64,000 nt of DNA from Bugula neritina (Eukaryota; Bryozoa; Gymnolaemata; Cheilostomatida; Bugulidae): contig OZ037772.1 of NCBI GenBank assembly GCA_964035545.1, positions 9,583,150 to 9,647,149 on the forward strand. The letters run 5' to 3'. The notes under the pieces were generated by a model that was not told where the DNA came from, ran no database searches, and was given only the letters and a program-made list of their open reading frames with translations. Both the position numbers and the translations under genes were made by a program. Every line of letters begins with the position of its first letter. Position 1 is the first letter of the stretch. Below are positions 12,851 through 25,583 of this stretch, in pieces.

Positions 12851-15208
12851 TCTTTATTTTGGATACTTCTAAAAACAGATAATTTTGAGAGAAATCCAAA
12901 GTTGTTGTATTTTCTTAATCTGTTATTTCAGTAGCTAATAGTATACGAGTCAAAACCAGGCATCTTACAGACACTGGGCTTGTGAGAAACCTCATGTCAC
13001 ACTATACCATTTCTGTGATTTCAAGCTTATAAGTCTCTGCTCTCACCATTACCAATCAGGCTTTTATGGAAGCTATGATTGTGTACAAATATATAGCAGA
13101 TAGATTTCACTTTTACTCAACTCTAAAAGCACTGGACTAAAACCAAATGAATTGCCAAAAAACTGTAGACTATGAAATCAATATGTTATTGTTTTTCTAA
13201 TAGTTATTATTGCAAGTATCCCATTTCTTATAGCTGTTTAAAACCATATGATTTAAGAAAAGACAAACAGTGGCATATAAATTCCTCTGTTTAGAATCAG
13301 ATAAAGTGCGTTTAGACTGTCTTGGAATCCATTCAATGTGACACTTGGGAGTATGCAAATTGATGAATATATTACTGTTTTATTTTTAGAACAGTACAAA
13401 CCGATATAGCTTTTTTAGTTAGAACTGTAAGTTATGATCTTTTAAACATTTGTAGTTCGGTATATATGGGCAAAATAAATGTAATGGATTTGCACACATG
13501 CATGTATGCTCATTGTTTTGAATTTCTTATCACAAGTGACAAAAATATATTTTAAATAGCAAAAAGAGCATTTTTGTTAATATCTTGTCTGATATCAATA
13601 GGCCTTTTACATTGAAAAAAATGGCCAGATTTTAGTGAAAACTCAAAAAAGTTTTCCAAAAGATGGTGAATCACCCGGTAAAATGCGCACCGGTTATAAG
13701 AGCTATAAATCACGCCTCTTAGTACTAGCTTTAACTAGTAAAAACATTCACACTGACTAACTCAACTTTGGTTACGGCAACTAACCATAATCATGCCGTA
13801 ATAGGTGCAGTCTGAACAATTCTAACGCAATTTGCTACCGCAGCCACTTCCTGTTTTTCCTTAAAAAACAGCCACACCCAGAATTCAATTACCAAAACTA
13901 CACAACAATTAATTAATTTGCTCTTTAACATCAGTTTTACAAATTGAAAATAACCTGAATAATGCAATTATAAATAATGAAGATACTAAAAAATAATGAG
14001 TGCAGTTAAGTTGAACAAAATACCATCTTTTAGAAACAGGTTTTGCTACAAAATTAAGTGATATCATTGGAAATAAATCGAAATCTAGATCGTTTTTCAA
14101 ATTAACTATTATACATCTTGTTTATATGAGCACATTCATAAAAAATTAGTAAGCAGAGTATTGCTTGGTTACACTGTATTCCAGGAAAAAACCGGTTAAT
14201 AGATTTTACCTGCAGCTGTAACAAACTCATCAAGTGAATTAGTTGTATGCAATTAGTTATTTATAACCTATGAGCTAGAGCTCAGGTTTCAGTAAAATTT
14301 TTTATTTTCTGCATATGACAGGTTTAAAAATTTTTTTAATTCAGTTTCTTAACAGCAAAAAAATAAGCAAATTTTAAAGTTTAACCAAATAAAAGTTGTT
14401 TCCTGACATAAAATGCAATAAACAGTTGAAATCTACATTATTAGACTTAATTTGCTTTTAAGATGTATTAGTTTTTGGTACATAAAATTTATTTATATCT
14501 TCTTTAACTACTATTTTCAACTAAAAAAATATATAAACAGGTTATTAGGCAATTCAGCTTTTTTCTTTTAAATTTTTGAATTGAAATAAAAAGAACTAAC
14601 ATTCAGTTAACGTTTTCTCTTACATATAGTATCAATGAAAAAAGTTGAGATTTGCTTAAAGTTATTCAAAGAAGACTCAAGTCAAAATGAACAGCTGAAA
14701 ATATGTCAAGCTACAAGCTGCTTAGCATGATTATATAGCAAGTTTATAACACTTTACAGCATTCAATCTCAATTTGAAGTCACCCAAATGCTGGCTTGCT
14801 CACTACCAGTTGAGTACTGAGCAAGTTGCATCCAAGGTTATAGGGAAAAGAAATTTCCCAGATTTATTCATTAATTTCCTTGTACATGGAATAATTTAAA
14901 CTGATAATTTGAGTTTGCGCGCCAATCAAGATCATTATTATACAATTTCCTTTTAAAAATTAAATTGTATTGGTGGTTTGTTAGACTCTCAGAGTTATAT
15001 ACTTGCCAATTCAACATTGTCTTGTCCTCAAATAAGCATCATTTGACAATAATATAAAGACTATAATAATGACAAAATAAGTTTTTTGTACAATGAACAA
15101 TGCTACAGGAAACAAATCATTCAACAAATAAACATTTTTGTGAAACTTATGGCTTTCAGCATCTGCTAAAGTTTAAAAATTGCTTACAAAAAAAACATAC
15201 GAAAGTTT
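12851..15208. other. No gene recognised
   Basis: The sequence at 13660-13860 is richer in CG dinucleotides than its surroundings and might be regulatory or transposon-derived. There is no supporting exon. Confidence 0.35.
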
Positions 15209-15412
15209 AGAGTCACCATTCCTGTGATAAAACCCCTGATGAAAAGGTTTTTTGTTAAATCGAGGTAAGGACTTGTTTAAATGAGGCACAGTAGTAATTA
15301 TGACTGGGTGCTCTTCCTAACATCACCAATGGCCTTTGTCGAGATTTGAATCTATGACTTCGTGTTCACAAAGCAAATGCTCTAACCCGGGACTGCGGCT
15401 TCTTCTTATAGA
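15209..15412 (-). repeat. tRNA-derived SINE (SINE-T), minus orientation
   Basis: Tail cattcctgtgataaaacccc, body gctcttcctaacatcaccaa and diverged head (tgttcacaaagcaaatgctc). Confidence 0.85.
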
Positions 15413-18400
15413 AATTGTCTACAAAGATGCTTGTAAACTTGGAGTCTAGCCTATTTGTGAAAATCAACATTATTTAACAACTTTCATTTAGGACATACCT
15501 CACGCTAACTATAAAAATAATGAAGAAAGTTATTAAGGTAGCTGCGTAGATTGTGATGGGAAACAGGTTAACGTAACAATCACCATAATTGTTATGTTGT
15601 AAAAGCTGAAGTGTTATTTCATGGCTTGGAATTTCAATAAGCTTTATAATAGAATAAATTTTGATTTATTATAGTATTATATTAGTCTTTTTATCTAAGT
15701 TTTGCAATACATTATCTTTAGAAAATTTGAGTGTGAATTGAGTTTTGAAGATGCGAATGCATAAAAAGCTTGATTTCTACAATGTGGAATACAAACTGCA
15801 TCTGCGATAAGAAATTTTAGGTTAATCACAGGAATATTTCACAGTTATATAGCCAATGTTATATGAGCATACAGGGAGACACTCTACAGAGAGGCACGTA
15901 CTCCATCTAAACACATATATGGAGTTTTACCTGCACATATGTATGTTATAACGCCAATAAAACTGCACTGATGGGAAGTATATATTGGTTGTTGTGTCGC
16001 ACAAAGTACTCTAATTTACAGCATGAGTTTGGTAGATGGTACAACTGATAACCGGTAAAGTTATTGTAATTACTAACCGATTCATTTTACCTGGCAACGT
16101 TGTTTGTCAACGATTCATTTGGTTACAGTTGGCTGATCTAGCATTTGTCATGTAGATGATTTATTACGAAAGCAGTACCTTACCGCTAATGGAAGCCGTA
16201 GCTAGAATTGTAAATTGTTTGTTGAAAATTAGGTAGGGGTGGATGCAGACTGGGGATTAAAACTGTAAAGGTGGGAAAAGGTTACGGCAAAATTGTTGCC
16301 AAAGCAGGCTTAGTAGTACTTTTAATAATTTCTCATCGGTTCACAAAAATATTTCAAAGTAGTAGAATGGTTACATTATATTCCAATGAGAGAAAACTGT
16401 GGTAAGTTCCAACTTCTTAAGCAGTTAGGGGTTTTATACGCTCCTGATGGTAAAGGCATTTAGTTTTTGCTTTGCCCTGCTTGGTACTTCATCCATGACT
16501 TGGGCAATGATTTCAGCCCTAGTGCATTTCCATTTACCAATAGAAAACAGTTGGGTTGCCACGTATCCAGTGATTTGGCAATGCTGTAAATGGTAAGCTT
16601 AAGTTAGTGACGTTGGTGTGGTTTACCACAGGATAAGTCGTTGGCGCTTAAACCTTTTAATCTCAGAACTCTCCTTCATTCTGTGCCGGCAACCCGAGAG
16701 AGACGGATGGATCCAGACCAGTTACGTTTCTAACAACCCTCCAACTGGAATTTGGTGAACTATCAACTCTCAGTAAGTCTATATGTTTGGTAACATACGT
16801 TGGCTTAGTTCAACAGCTAAAAAGATCAACATTTGGAACGACAGCCAAACATTGATTGTCCAAACGCAATTCTTGGTTATCCAACAACTCACAAGAACTG
16901 TGTATGGACATCAGTTATTGGAATGTCCACATCTACCAGAAATAGAAAGATATACAACAGAAACAGATATTGTTACCCGGTAGGGATCAAGTATAACTAT
17001 TGCAACAAATTTCATATATTATGGTTAACGATAAATCAGATACTTTAAAAAATAAGTCAATATATAATAACTATTATATTATATATATATTATGTTGATT
17101 AGCTTGAATTTTGGATTTACTGTTTTTGAATGATTAGTATTAAAAGGCGTAGTGTAAGCGGTTTAAAGAGGATAATTGCTTAGGTGCTTTATCATAGTAT
17201 ACCATCTCAAGATTTAGTTAAATATCCTATGTACATTGCATCATCAGAAAAATCGTTTTATTTTCACTGATTTATAAATTGTCATCTGTTGAATGTATAC
17301 TACAAACATCAAACAATTTGAAAACTATTATGTGATTTGTATGTTACAAACTGTAGTGAACTGAAATTTGAATGATAATATTACTTAGAATACAAACTAT
17401 ATAATATATTATGTGCTATAGATATTTAAAGGTTCACCTACAAATATTATCGCTAGAAGTTGTATGACTAATCCTAAAGGTCGAACAACAGGAACTCCTA
17501 GCAACAGATGACCTGCACAAAATATCTATTGTTATTCGTATACCAATAACCATAATATAAAATATAACGTCATTGAGGAGAGTATAGATGCGTGCATGCC
17601 TAGAGTTGGTCACAAGGTTATATAGCTACATGCCATTTACTTCAGAGCTACAGTACCAACAGCTGCATCAAATGGTTAACTATAAGGTGAATCACCATAT
17701 TGCATCATTCAGTTTGCCTATGATCTGCGCATTTAACGGGAAATGAGATGGCAAAAAATCTAGTGCTGAAATCACAAATTGGAACAGTCTAGAATAATAA
17801 TAGCACAGTGTGCACGCAGTTCTCCTTGCCGAGATGATGGTAGATCATTTATCAACTTTTATGTAAATTTGAACGGTTTGACCACTTCTCTATGAAAAAG
17901 AACCTTAAAGCAGTAATTGACTGGAGCATAAGTTTTATAATGTTTGACTTTACCTGAATGCAACTGAAGCTTTTGCTATGTTGAAAAGGCCGTGAAAGTT
18001 GTCACTCTCAATTTAGATGTCCAACACTACAGCTACAAGTGGTAGACGTGAATAACGGGTCAGTGTATTTGAAAAGCTATAATGCAGATGGTATACCATG
18101 CATGCATTACATATGTATAACGTTATAGCTTCCACTTGTTGAAACTATAGCTATAAAGACTATCTGCTATTCAGCCTCGCATAGCTGCAGACAAGAAAGT
18201 TACTGTCAGTTCAAAAATTAATGTTTGACTTGCAGAGTGTACTAATTTTAGCCATTTATTGCATTTATACTGAAGTTTTCAAAACATGTTTTATTGAAGC
18301 AAGAATGGTGTTTTTATTTTGCAACTAAAAATCTTTTCATAATACCAATAAAAAAGAGCATGTTACGATTGTTAATTCTACAATTAGGTTTTATACAGTC

Positions 18401-18787
18401 ACAGTAACTATTACAATACAGTTGGTACAAGTACTTGAAATTATAAATTTATACGTTTCCTTTGATAAAAGGTCAAACAGAGTTCACCAAAGCTAGTCGG
18501 TTTAGTCTGCATTTAGTAGGTCAATACTCGTAACTATTCATTTTAATATACATACAAGGTTTTATTTTTGACAGTAAAATAGGTTTGCGTTCAGGGAACA
18601 TTGTACAGCCTGCTTAAACATTTAGCAGATTAAAGGGACAAAGTTCGGGATAATCTGACATTCTGAGAGACACTGGGTGCAGGTGGTTGCCACATGTGCG
18701 CAGGTGTTTCCAAGTGAATCAGTAGACGATGTGACTGGATTAAGAACATCGTACGTTAGTTTGTGTTTTTTATGCTACATGGTGTTT
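15413..18787. other. No gene confidently recognised
   Basis: Two overlapping short plus-strand open frames at 16783-17048 have no recognisable domain. The surrounding segment (16600-16780) is less AT-rich and may be an old transposon remnant or an unidentified exon. Confidence 0.3.
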
Positions 18788-18937
18788 TATGGGAGCAGCC
18801 TTGGCCTAGGGGTTAGATCTTTTGCCTAGTAAACTACGAAGTCATGGGTTCAAACCTGACAATTTAGCCGGATTTAACAAAAACCCTATTCTATCAAGGG
18901 TTTTCTCACAGGGATGGTGACTTGCATGAGTTTTTTA
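18788..18937 (+). repeat. tRNA-derived SINE (SINE-T), plus orientation, internally deleted
   Basis: Head cagccttggcctaggggtta..gcctagtaaactacgaagtc and tail taacaaaaaccctattctat are present. The central body (the tgatgttaggaagagcatcc region) is missing. Confidence 0.85.
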
Positions 18938-20934
18938 TGGTGTAAATATATGTGGGTGGTTCTGCCAACTAAAGCCACATTATTATGGCTTATATATATT
19001 AATTATGTAAATAGTCGTATTAAATATCAAATATACAATATAACATTGTTTTAAAATTGGAAGTCATCTTCTCATTATTATTATTGCATTTATGAGTCAT
19101 TATATAAACAATGGTATATATAGTGATATCATTTTAAAAGTATTTAACTACAGAATACCAATCTTTAATTTTTTCACAAAAATATTTCATCAATTAAAAT
19201 AATTACCATTATAGGAATAATGATCAAAGCATTTCTTGGAAACTAGGGGTGTAACAAGTGTTAAGTTAGTAACTGTAGCGAATTAGCTTTAATTTTGGTA
19301 TAACAGCATTTCATAGTTCTTAGAATAGCTTCAGTTCTGTGATAAACAGCAGGGGTTTCATGCGACCGTCTTTCTAACTATTGAGACTATTGGTGTTTTT
19401 GGTAATGTGCCAAAGGGCACACAACTTCTCCTGATGTTAGTAAGTTACAAGCAACAGTAAAAAATTACCGGTACATGCAGAATAAAAAAGGTATTGGAAA
19501 TAAGACACACTGAAATACCAAAAACCAGTACAACAGTCACTCCATTTATCATTATTAGTTTCAAATTATCTCCCCACTAGAGATCTGGGTAAGACAAATC
19601 CACAAATCATGCTTTGTGTTTGTTAGCTCCCAGGTGAAACTCATGCAGGGACTTTCAAGCTATTCATTTCTGAGGATTTCTAGATGCAGCACAGAAGTTG
19701 GAATAGCTGAATGCAGTATAATATTTGCATAAACAACATTGACTGAACTCTAAACCTTAACCTTGAAACCCTCTATAACGTTGCACTGCATCAAGTAATA
19801 TCCTAAGTTTTCCTAGTAGGTAGCTGTTTAATTTTATCTAATCTAAGACAAAGGAAATAAGTATTTGAGTATATAATCTTTCAGTCAGTATTTTCTGTAA
19901 TAAGTTGCTACTTCTATTTTGATAATTTTCTGCAAAATTCTTAAAATGATTTTGTAATATATACTGAAACGATGTATCTGTTGAGAAAACTCCAAAATAT
20001 AAATAAGATAGACCATTAGAATTAACTCTAAATATATTTTAGTTTTTCTAAACCATTGAATACAACATTGCACTTTTTTATATACTTATACATGTATGAT
20101 GAATAAAGATATCTAAAATCTAAAAATACTCATGTCATTTCCAACAAGTAGGCATGAAAGGCAAAAAACTCTTAAAAATTTCCACATACAATATGATTGC
20201 TGCTTCTATTAGTGTGAAGGAATAGATGTTATTATTGTAATCAACCCTAAACTACTTTCAAATGAGTTATTTACTAATCCTAATTAATTAGGTCTTTCAC
20301 CCTGGGAGCAGCTGCAGGTTGTTTTAAGGTTGAATGGAGTCACAATTTATAATAAATCATGCAAGTTGCAACCAAAATTATGTTAACTGAAGCCTATATA
20401 ATAATATATTGTATGCTGTGACGTGTAGTTTCACTAAAGGTGGACCTGCATGGCATTTGAATTTCTTACTTGTTAAAATATGTATTGATGTATATAGATA
20501 AATAAATAAATAAATATATGTGTGTGCTCGTATGTGTGCTTGCGTGTGTGTGCATGAGCTTGTTTCGGCTAGCATACATTGGTATAAATGTTAGTTTATT
20601 TTATATTGTAGCAGGGCTTTGTCAACAACGCAGTAAAAAGAAAACAACTCCTTCAACTGTTATACATACTTTGATTATCATGCTTTCACTTCATTGTCAG
20701 ATAGAAACATTGAACTATAATAGTTTCAGTTCAGTGGATAGAAATGCTAACTGCAGCATTTTGCATTGTGCAAGGGCCACAACTCTTGAGATTTCTGATT
20801 TGCATTGTTATACTTTCGTATTACTATAATCGCAAAACACATTTTCACAGCACCAGTCATTATCATGGTGCAATCCTACAGAGTTTTTTCCTCGAACAAA
20901 TTTGCACGTGATGTTTTACCATAATTAAACATTA
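18938..20934. other. Intergenic, no gene recognised
   Basis: AT-rich. A GT-rich patch lies at 20518-20560. The 103-residue open frame starting there has no family resemblance. Confidence 0.4.
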
Positions 20935-20940
20935 TTTATT
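20935..20940 (-). terminator. Candidate CRLS1 poly(A) signal (AATAAA)
   Basis: The first AATAAA on the minus strand downstream of the CRLS1 stop, about 425 nt after it. It would define the end of the 3' UTR. Confidence 0.4.
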
Positions 20941-21365
20941 AAACATATAGAATTCAATATACAGTATCTACATAGCTACAATTGAAATGCTAATAGAGTA
21001 TACAACTCCAAATTACAAAATTGTAAATCAAAAAAGATGTAAACTAGTAAAGGTAAGCCAGCGTTTTACTCTACAAAGCAGTAAAATTTACATAAAAATT
21101 GGAAGACAACAGACTGCAAAATAAAACATAACATTACATTAGAACAGAAAGAATATTGCTAGAAGCAGCACCAAGTTGTAGGTGACCGAGTACAGTATTT
21201 CTATACACATTATTGTTTATGATCCAAATCTCTACCCACTTCACCCTGTGACCACAACCTAAGTGATCTCTCAAAGGGTTTTCCCGTGCATAAAATGATA
21301 AGTGACAAGTAGGGGCGTGGTTTCACCTAACCACACTGCCCAGCAGATATATTGCAGAAACCAGG

Positions 21366-24300
21366 CTAGCTTTTCTTGAGCACTGTGTAGGGCACCTTGG
21401 TGAGGTAGTCATAGAACGACCAGCTGGTTGTCAGGGAAGTCACGCCCCACAGGAAGTGTAGTCCTGGGTGATTCACATAGTCAAATACAGGAGCTCCGCA
21501 GGTAGCTGTCAGTAGTAGTAGCTGTACATTTGTGTTTACCTGCAAGTGAATGCCACAACTACATTTAAATAAGAGAAATAGTGATGATCAAAAAGTCGCA
21601 GAGTTGAACTTAAAAGGAAAACTATCCATCTTGTGACTGTGAAACGTATAATAGCAATCAGTAACTTTTTGATATTATAAGAAAACATAAAATTTAGTGA
21701 TATTAATCTTCATGAAAAAATAGACAATAATCATATTAAAGAGATGAGATATTCCAAGCCTGGAGAGCAAAACAGTGCATGCTTATGCCATGTGATTGCT
21801 ATAGTAAGAAAAAATATTTATATTTACTCTTTGGATGCCATTAATTCCAATTTTACGCTGTCGTTCCTTAGTTTAGTGATTCAACTATTATGTTTATGCT
21901 CAATCATTTATCAATATCCATACATGTAAGAAAGTTTCACAATTTTATACAAGCAGTGCTTTCCTGGACAATCTGAAACATTACTACATCAGCTAAAACT
22001 CTTGTTACATAAAGTTATAGCTAAGACTAAGAACCTTAGAAAAAGTAATCTATCCATCACGTAGTCACATTGAGCAAGTGCTTAAATACTTATGTATCTA
22101 AGGCTAAATTTGCGTTTGTACTTTTAGGATTTTCAGTCAGAAATTCAATATGGCTGAGTTGAAATTTGGCCCAGTTGCATTGCATTGTGAAGGCCACTAG
22201 TTTCAGAATCAAATTCAAAAGGAATAATAACTCCTTGTAAATATCGTTAATTAATTATGCGGGTCATATTTCATTATTAGAAAGTGAGCTTCCGCATCAA
22301 TATGATTTCACTCAGTTTCAGTAAAACTATAAAGGGGTACTCGGTTGAGTGAAATTAACTGAAACTCGCAACCTTTTTCAGCAGAGATATAAACACAACT
22401 TAAGTTAGAATAAGATACAAATATTCTAGTTAGACTTACTTTGCTAATGAGTGATGGCTGAACGCTAGCAGTTGGATGGCTAAAATCAAAGTATCTTTTA
22501 AAAGTTTTTGGGGGCGGGAGAGTGACCCACCGCACCCGGAAGCCACTAAGAACCAAGTACACATCTCTGGAGAGAATTAGAGTCATCAGCCAGACTAAAA
22601 AAACAAACCAATCAGCTTCCAACCCACTCAACAGCAATTTGTCAACATAAACCAATAACATTAATTTAACAACTTTAAACAATTAAATCCAAACTGCAAT
22701 TTAAACGCTAAACATTAGCAAAGTGGGCTCTCCTGAACGACAAAAACTGCATACATTTTATGAAACATAAAAATAACAAGAAGCAAGTGAAGATGTTACA
22801 AGCTTAAATAATCACATTACCTGCTGGCACTTACAGTTTACCTGCTGGCACTTACAGTTTACCTGCTGATACTTACAGTTTACCTGCTGACACCTACAGT
22901 TTACCTGCTAACACCTACAGTTTACCTACTAACACCTATATTTTACTTACTGACACCTACAGTTTACCTGCTGACACCTACAGTTTACCTGCTGACACCT
23001 ACAGTTTACCTGCTGACACTTACAGTTTACCTGCTGACACTTACAGTTTACCTGCTGACACCTACAGTCTACCTGCTGACACCTATATTTTACTTACTGA
23101 CACCTACAGTTTACCTGCCGACACCTACAGTTTACCTGCTGACACCTACAGTTTACCTGCTGACACCTACAGTTTACCTGCTGACACCTACAGTTTACCT
23201 GCTGACACTTACAGTTTATCTGCTGACACTTACAAGGAATAAGTTGTACTGCAGTGAGAGAGACACACAGAATAGTAACCAGAAACTTATCGGCGAGAGG
23301 ATCCAGCACGGAACCCAGTATAGAAGATTGACCTGCCAAACCAACAGAAATTATGAAGGAAACCAAAGCATAGGGCGAGAGAGGACAATTCTTAATTATA
23401 TTGCACATACTACTTTTCTAATCTTAATTTCAAAGTTTGGCTGAAAATGCTATGAATGATACAATCTCTAAAAACTTGTCAACTAAAGTTTGAACGAAGT
23501 TTGAAGCCAATTCCACGACTCAAACTCTTTTATAGACTTTTAAATAAAATGAGAGTGAATTGGTCTTTTAAATGCAGTGTATTTATATCTATTGCTAGCG
23601 TTGGCTGAAAATTATATCTCAAACTGGCATTCATGGGCTGTAAAAATCATAAAATATTTAAGCAGAGCCAAAAAACCTAAAAGATAGCCAAAAACTTTTC
23701 ATTCATAAATGAAAAAGAAATATGGAGAAAAATTGGCAAAACACAAAGATAGATCAGTTTTCCGCTGAAAAAACATCAATTTTTGTGATTTGAAAATATA
23801 TCAAATCTTATTTCAAAAATTTAAAGCATAGAAATATTATTTCTTTAAAAACAAAATTTGAAACCATTAAAATAATTTAACATTTCACAACAAAAACGAT
23901 GTTCGAAAAACTGGACTTCTATAACTGTTAGCTTGAATCTTACCTTTCCAGTTTCTAGCTATGTATCCATCTAGCAAATCAGTGAGGCTAGTTAGTAAAA
24001 ACAGGCCACATGCTATGACAAACTTCTCTTGGAGCACCATATAACCCAAATAAGGAGAAATGAAAAACCTCCCAACAGTTAAAAAGTTAGGAATTGTGTA
24101 TATATTTTCTTTCGCTTCGTTTTTACCACTTGATTTCTCTTCCTTATCTACTTTGAGAGATTGTTCATTAGATTTATCACTGCTGTGACAAAACTTCCTT
24201 GAGTTAAAATTCTGTGAGGAAGACTGGTGACTGTGTAAGCAACTAAAAAGTTTGGGGTAATGCAATTGTTGCAAAGGTATACTAGAAAAGTGAATATAAG

Positions 24301-24403
24301 GAAAAATATTGACTTTAAACCTCTGAGACTTATAAAATGTAGAATCCAGGCTAGTTGATCTGAAAAATGTGGCAATAATTCTGAATCCATTTCCCGAAAT
24401 CAT
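21366..24403 (-). CDS. CRLS1: Cardiolipin synthase (CMP-forming), complete gene, 4 coding exons
   Basis: Encodes the inner mitochondrial membrane enzyme that condenses CDP-diacylglycerol with phosphatidylglycerol to make cardiolipin. Coding exons, in transcript order: 24403-23944, 23332-23234, 22594-22440, 21539-21366. Splice phases are 1, 1, 0 and the total is 295 aa (the human protein is about 300). The CDP-alcohol phosphotransferase motif spans exons 1-2: DLLDGYIAR (residues 142-150), then G160, D164 and D168 in LGSVLDPLADK. Further family signatures are TIPNFLTVGRFFISPYLGY before it and RVRWVTLPPPKTFKRYFD, PSLISKVNTNVQLLL and APVFDYVNH after it. The Ser/Arg/Phe-rich N-terminus looks like a mitochondrial presequence. 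The start ATG has an in-frame stop 12 nt upstream and a splice acceptor at 24425-24426, so a 5' UTR exon lies further up. It is head to head with SELENOF. Confidence 0.95.
22818..23233 (-). repeat. 21-bp minisatellite in CRLS1 intron 2, abutting the exon 2 splice donor
   Basis: About 20 tandem copies; on the plus strand the unit is cagtttacctgctgacaccta. On the gene strand each unit contains gta(a/g)gtgtcagcag, the same string as the real donor of exon 2 (CCTT|gtaagtgtcagcag). The array starts exactly at that donor. It reads in frame with exon 2 for several units, giving a Cys-Lys/Arg-Cys-Gln-Gln-Val-Asn heptad until a stop near 23094. Confidence 0.9.
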
Positions 24404-24424
24404 TCTGATGCATTAGAAGCACAC

Positions 24425-25583
24425 CTGTAAAAACAAAATTTGAAAACAGCTAATTAAAAGCACTTAAATTAAGCTATATGTTTTGTAAAAGTTTAATGGA
24501 ATAACATTAAAAATTACTGATATTAAGACGATACAAATACATATACACTATAAAAATAATGGCAACAAATGTAAATCATAACTCTACGCTCTATACTTAG
24601 TGGTACTGCTTACAGTTACTGATATACCTAGACTTATAGCCATACTTAGGCTAACACCAAAATGGCTATGGTAAAAAAAAATTAAATTACAACGGACTAG
24701 TTGTTTAGTAAGTTACTGTTACTGTGTTAGTGTTTATAAAAAATTAAAATCTTAAAGTTATACTTAATCTAAGCGAGAATCAGTTATCAACCAAACTATT
24801 CACAGTGGCAGCATGACTGTTATCATCACTTTCACTGTGATTATCACTGTAAATTTAAGATCCGCTTCTAAACTGGTTCAATGGTAGTCACACTCAGTTG
24901 CACTCAGACTCACTGCCAGTTATTCTGATTCAGTTTCACAGCGAAACTCAACCATAATGTCACTGAAAGTGTAGAAACTAATAAATATAATTATACCTAC
25001 ACTTATAGCAATACTAGTTATTAATTATAATACTAACTAAATTAAAATTTGAATATTGATATTTATTTAATTACACTAATTTTAAATCATTTTCAGATGT
25101 TTTGCTGAAAATTATTTTGTACATTTAATTGCAGACTTGAGGCACTAATTATTTTTGCAATGACATCAGTCATCACTCGCAATCTCAAAACACAAAGAAT
25201 TGCAGAACTTGACATTCATATCAATCAATGTACATAATTGTGATATTCATATTGGTATTTATATTTTATTTTAATCACATTGGTTTTTCTATCAAGAAAA
25301 CTAGATAGCGGAAGTGACTGCCTGAAACAAAAACAGATTTTGTTGGAGTCGTTGAGTTCTATGTTCCAATCAAGTTTCATGTGCACTAACTACAGCCAAT
25401 CAAATCAGTACAGATATGTTTGATATCAGTTTCCGGCTAAAAGGTAGAGCTTTGGCAAACTTTCACACTACAACTACAAGTACAAGTATAAGCGTATTCA
25501 TTACTCTTAGACTCAGACTGAAACTCTCAGCGACAAAAAGATCAAGCTCTGTTGGATTACCGTTATGAAGTTTATCTAGCAGT
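24425..25583. promoter_or_regulatory. Shared 5' region between divergent CRLS1 and SELENOF
   Basis: About 1.2 kb separates the first coding exons of two divergently transcribed housekeeping-type genes. It must hold the 5' UTRs and both promoters unless a CRLS1 5' UTR exon lies elsewhere. No TATA box or other element could be assigned with confidence. Confidence 0.45.
25565..25579 (+). promoter_or_regulatory. Candidate upstream ORF in SELENOF 5' UTR
   Basis: ATG AAG TTT ATC TAG: a four-codon reading frame that ends four bases before the SELENOF start codon at 25584. It matters only if transcription starts upstream of it. Confidence 0.4.

Noticed and set aside
16783-17048. Two overlapping open frames
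   Set aside because: No domain or splice support. They may be a transposon remnant but cannot be assigned.
20518-20829. 103-residue open frame starting in a GT-rich patch
   Set aside because: No recognisable domain and low-complexity start; CRLS1 lies on the other strand downstream.
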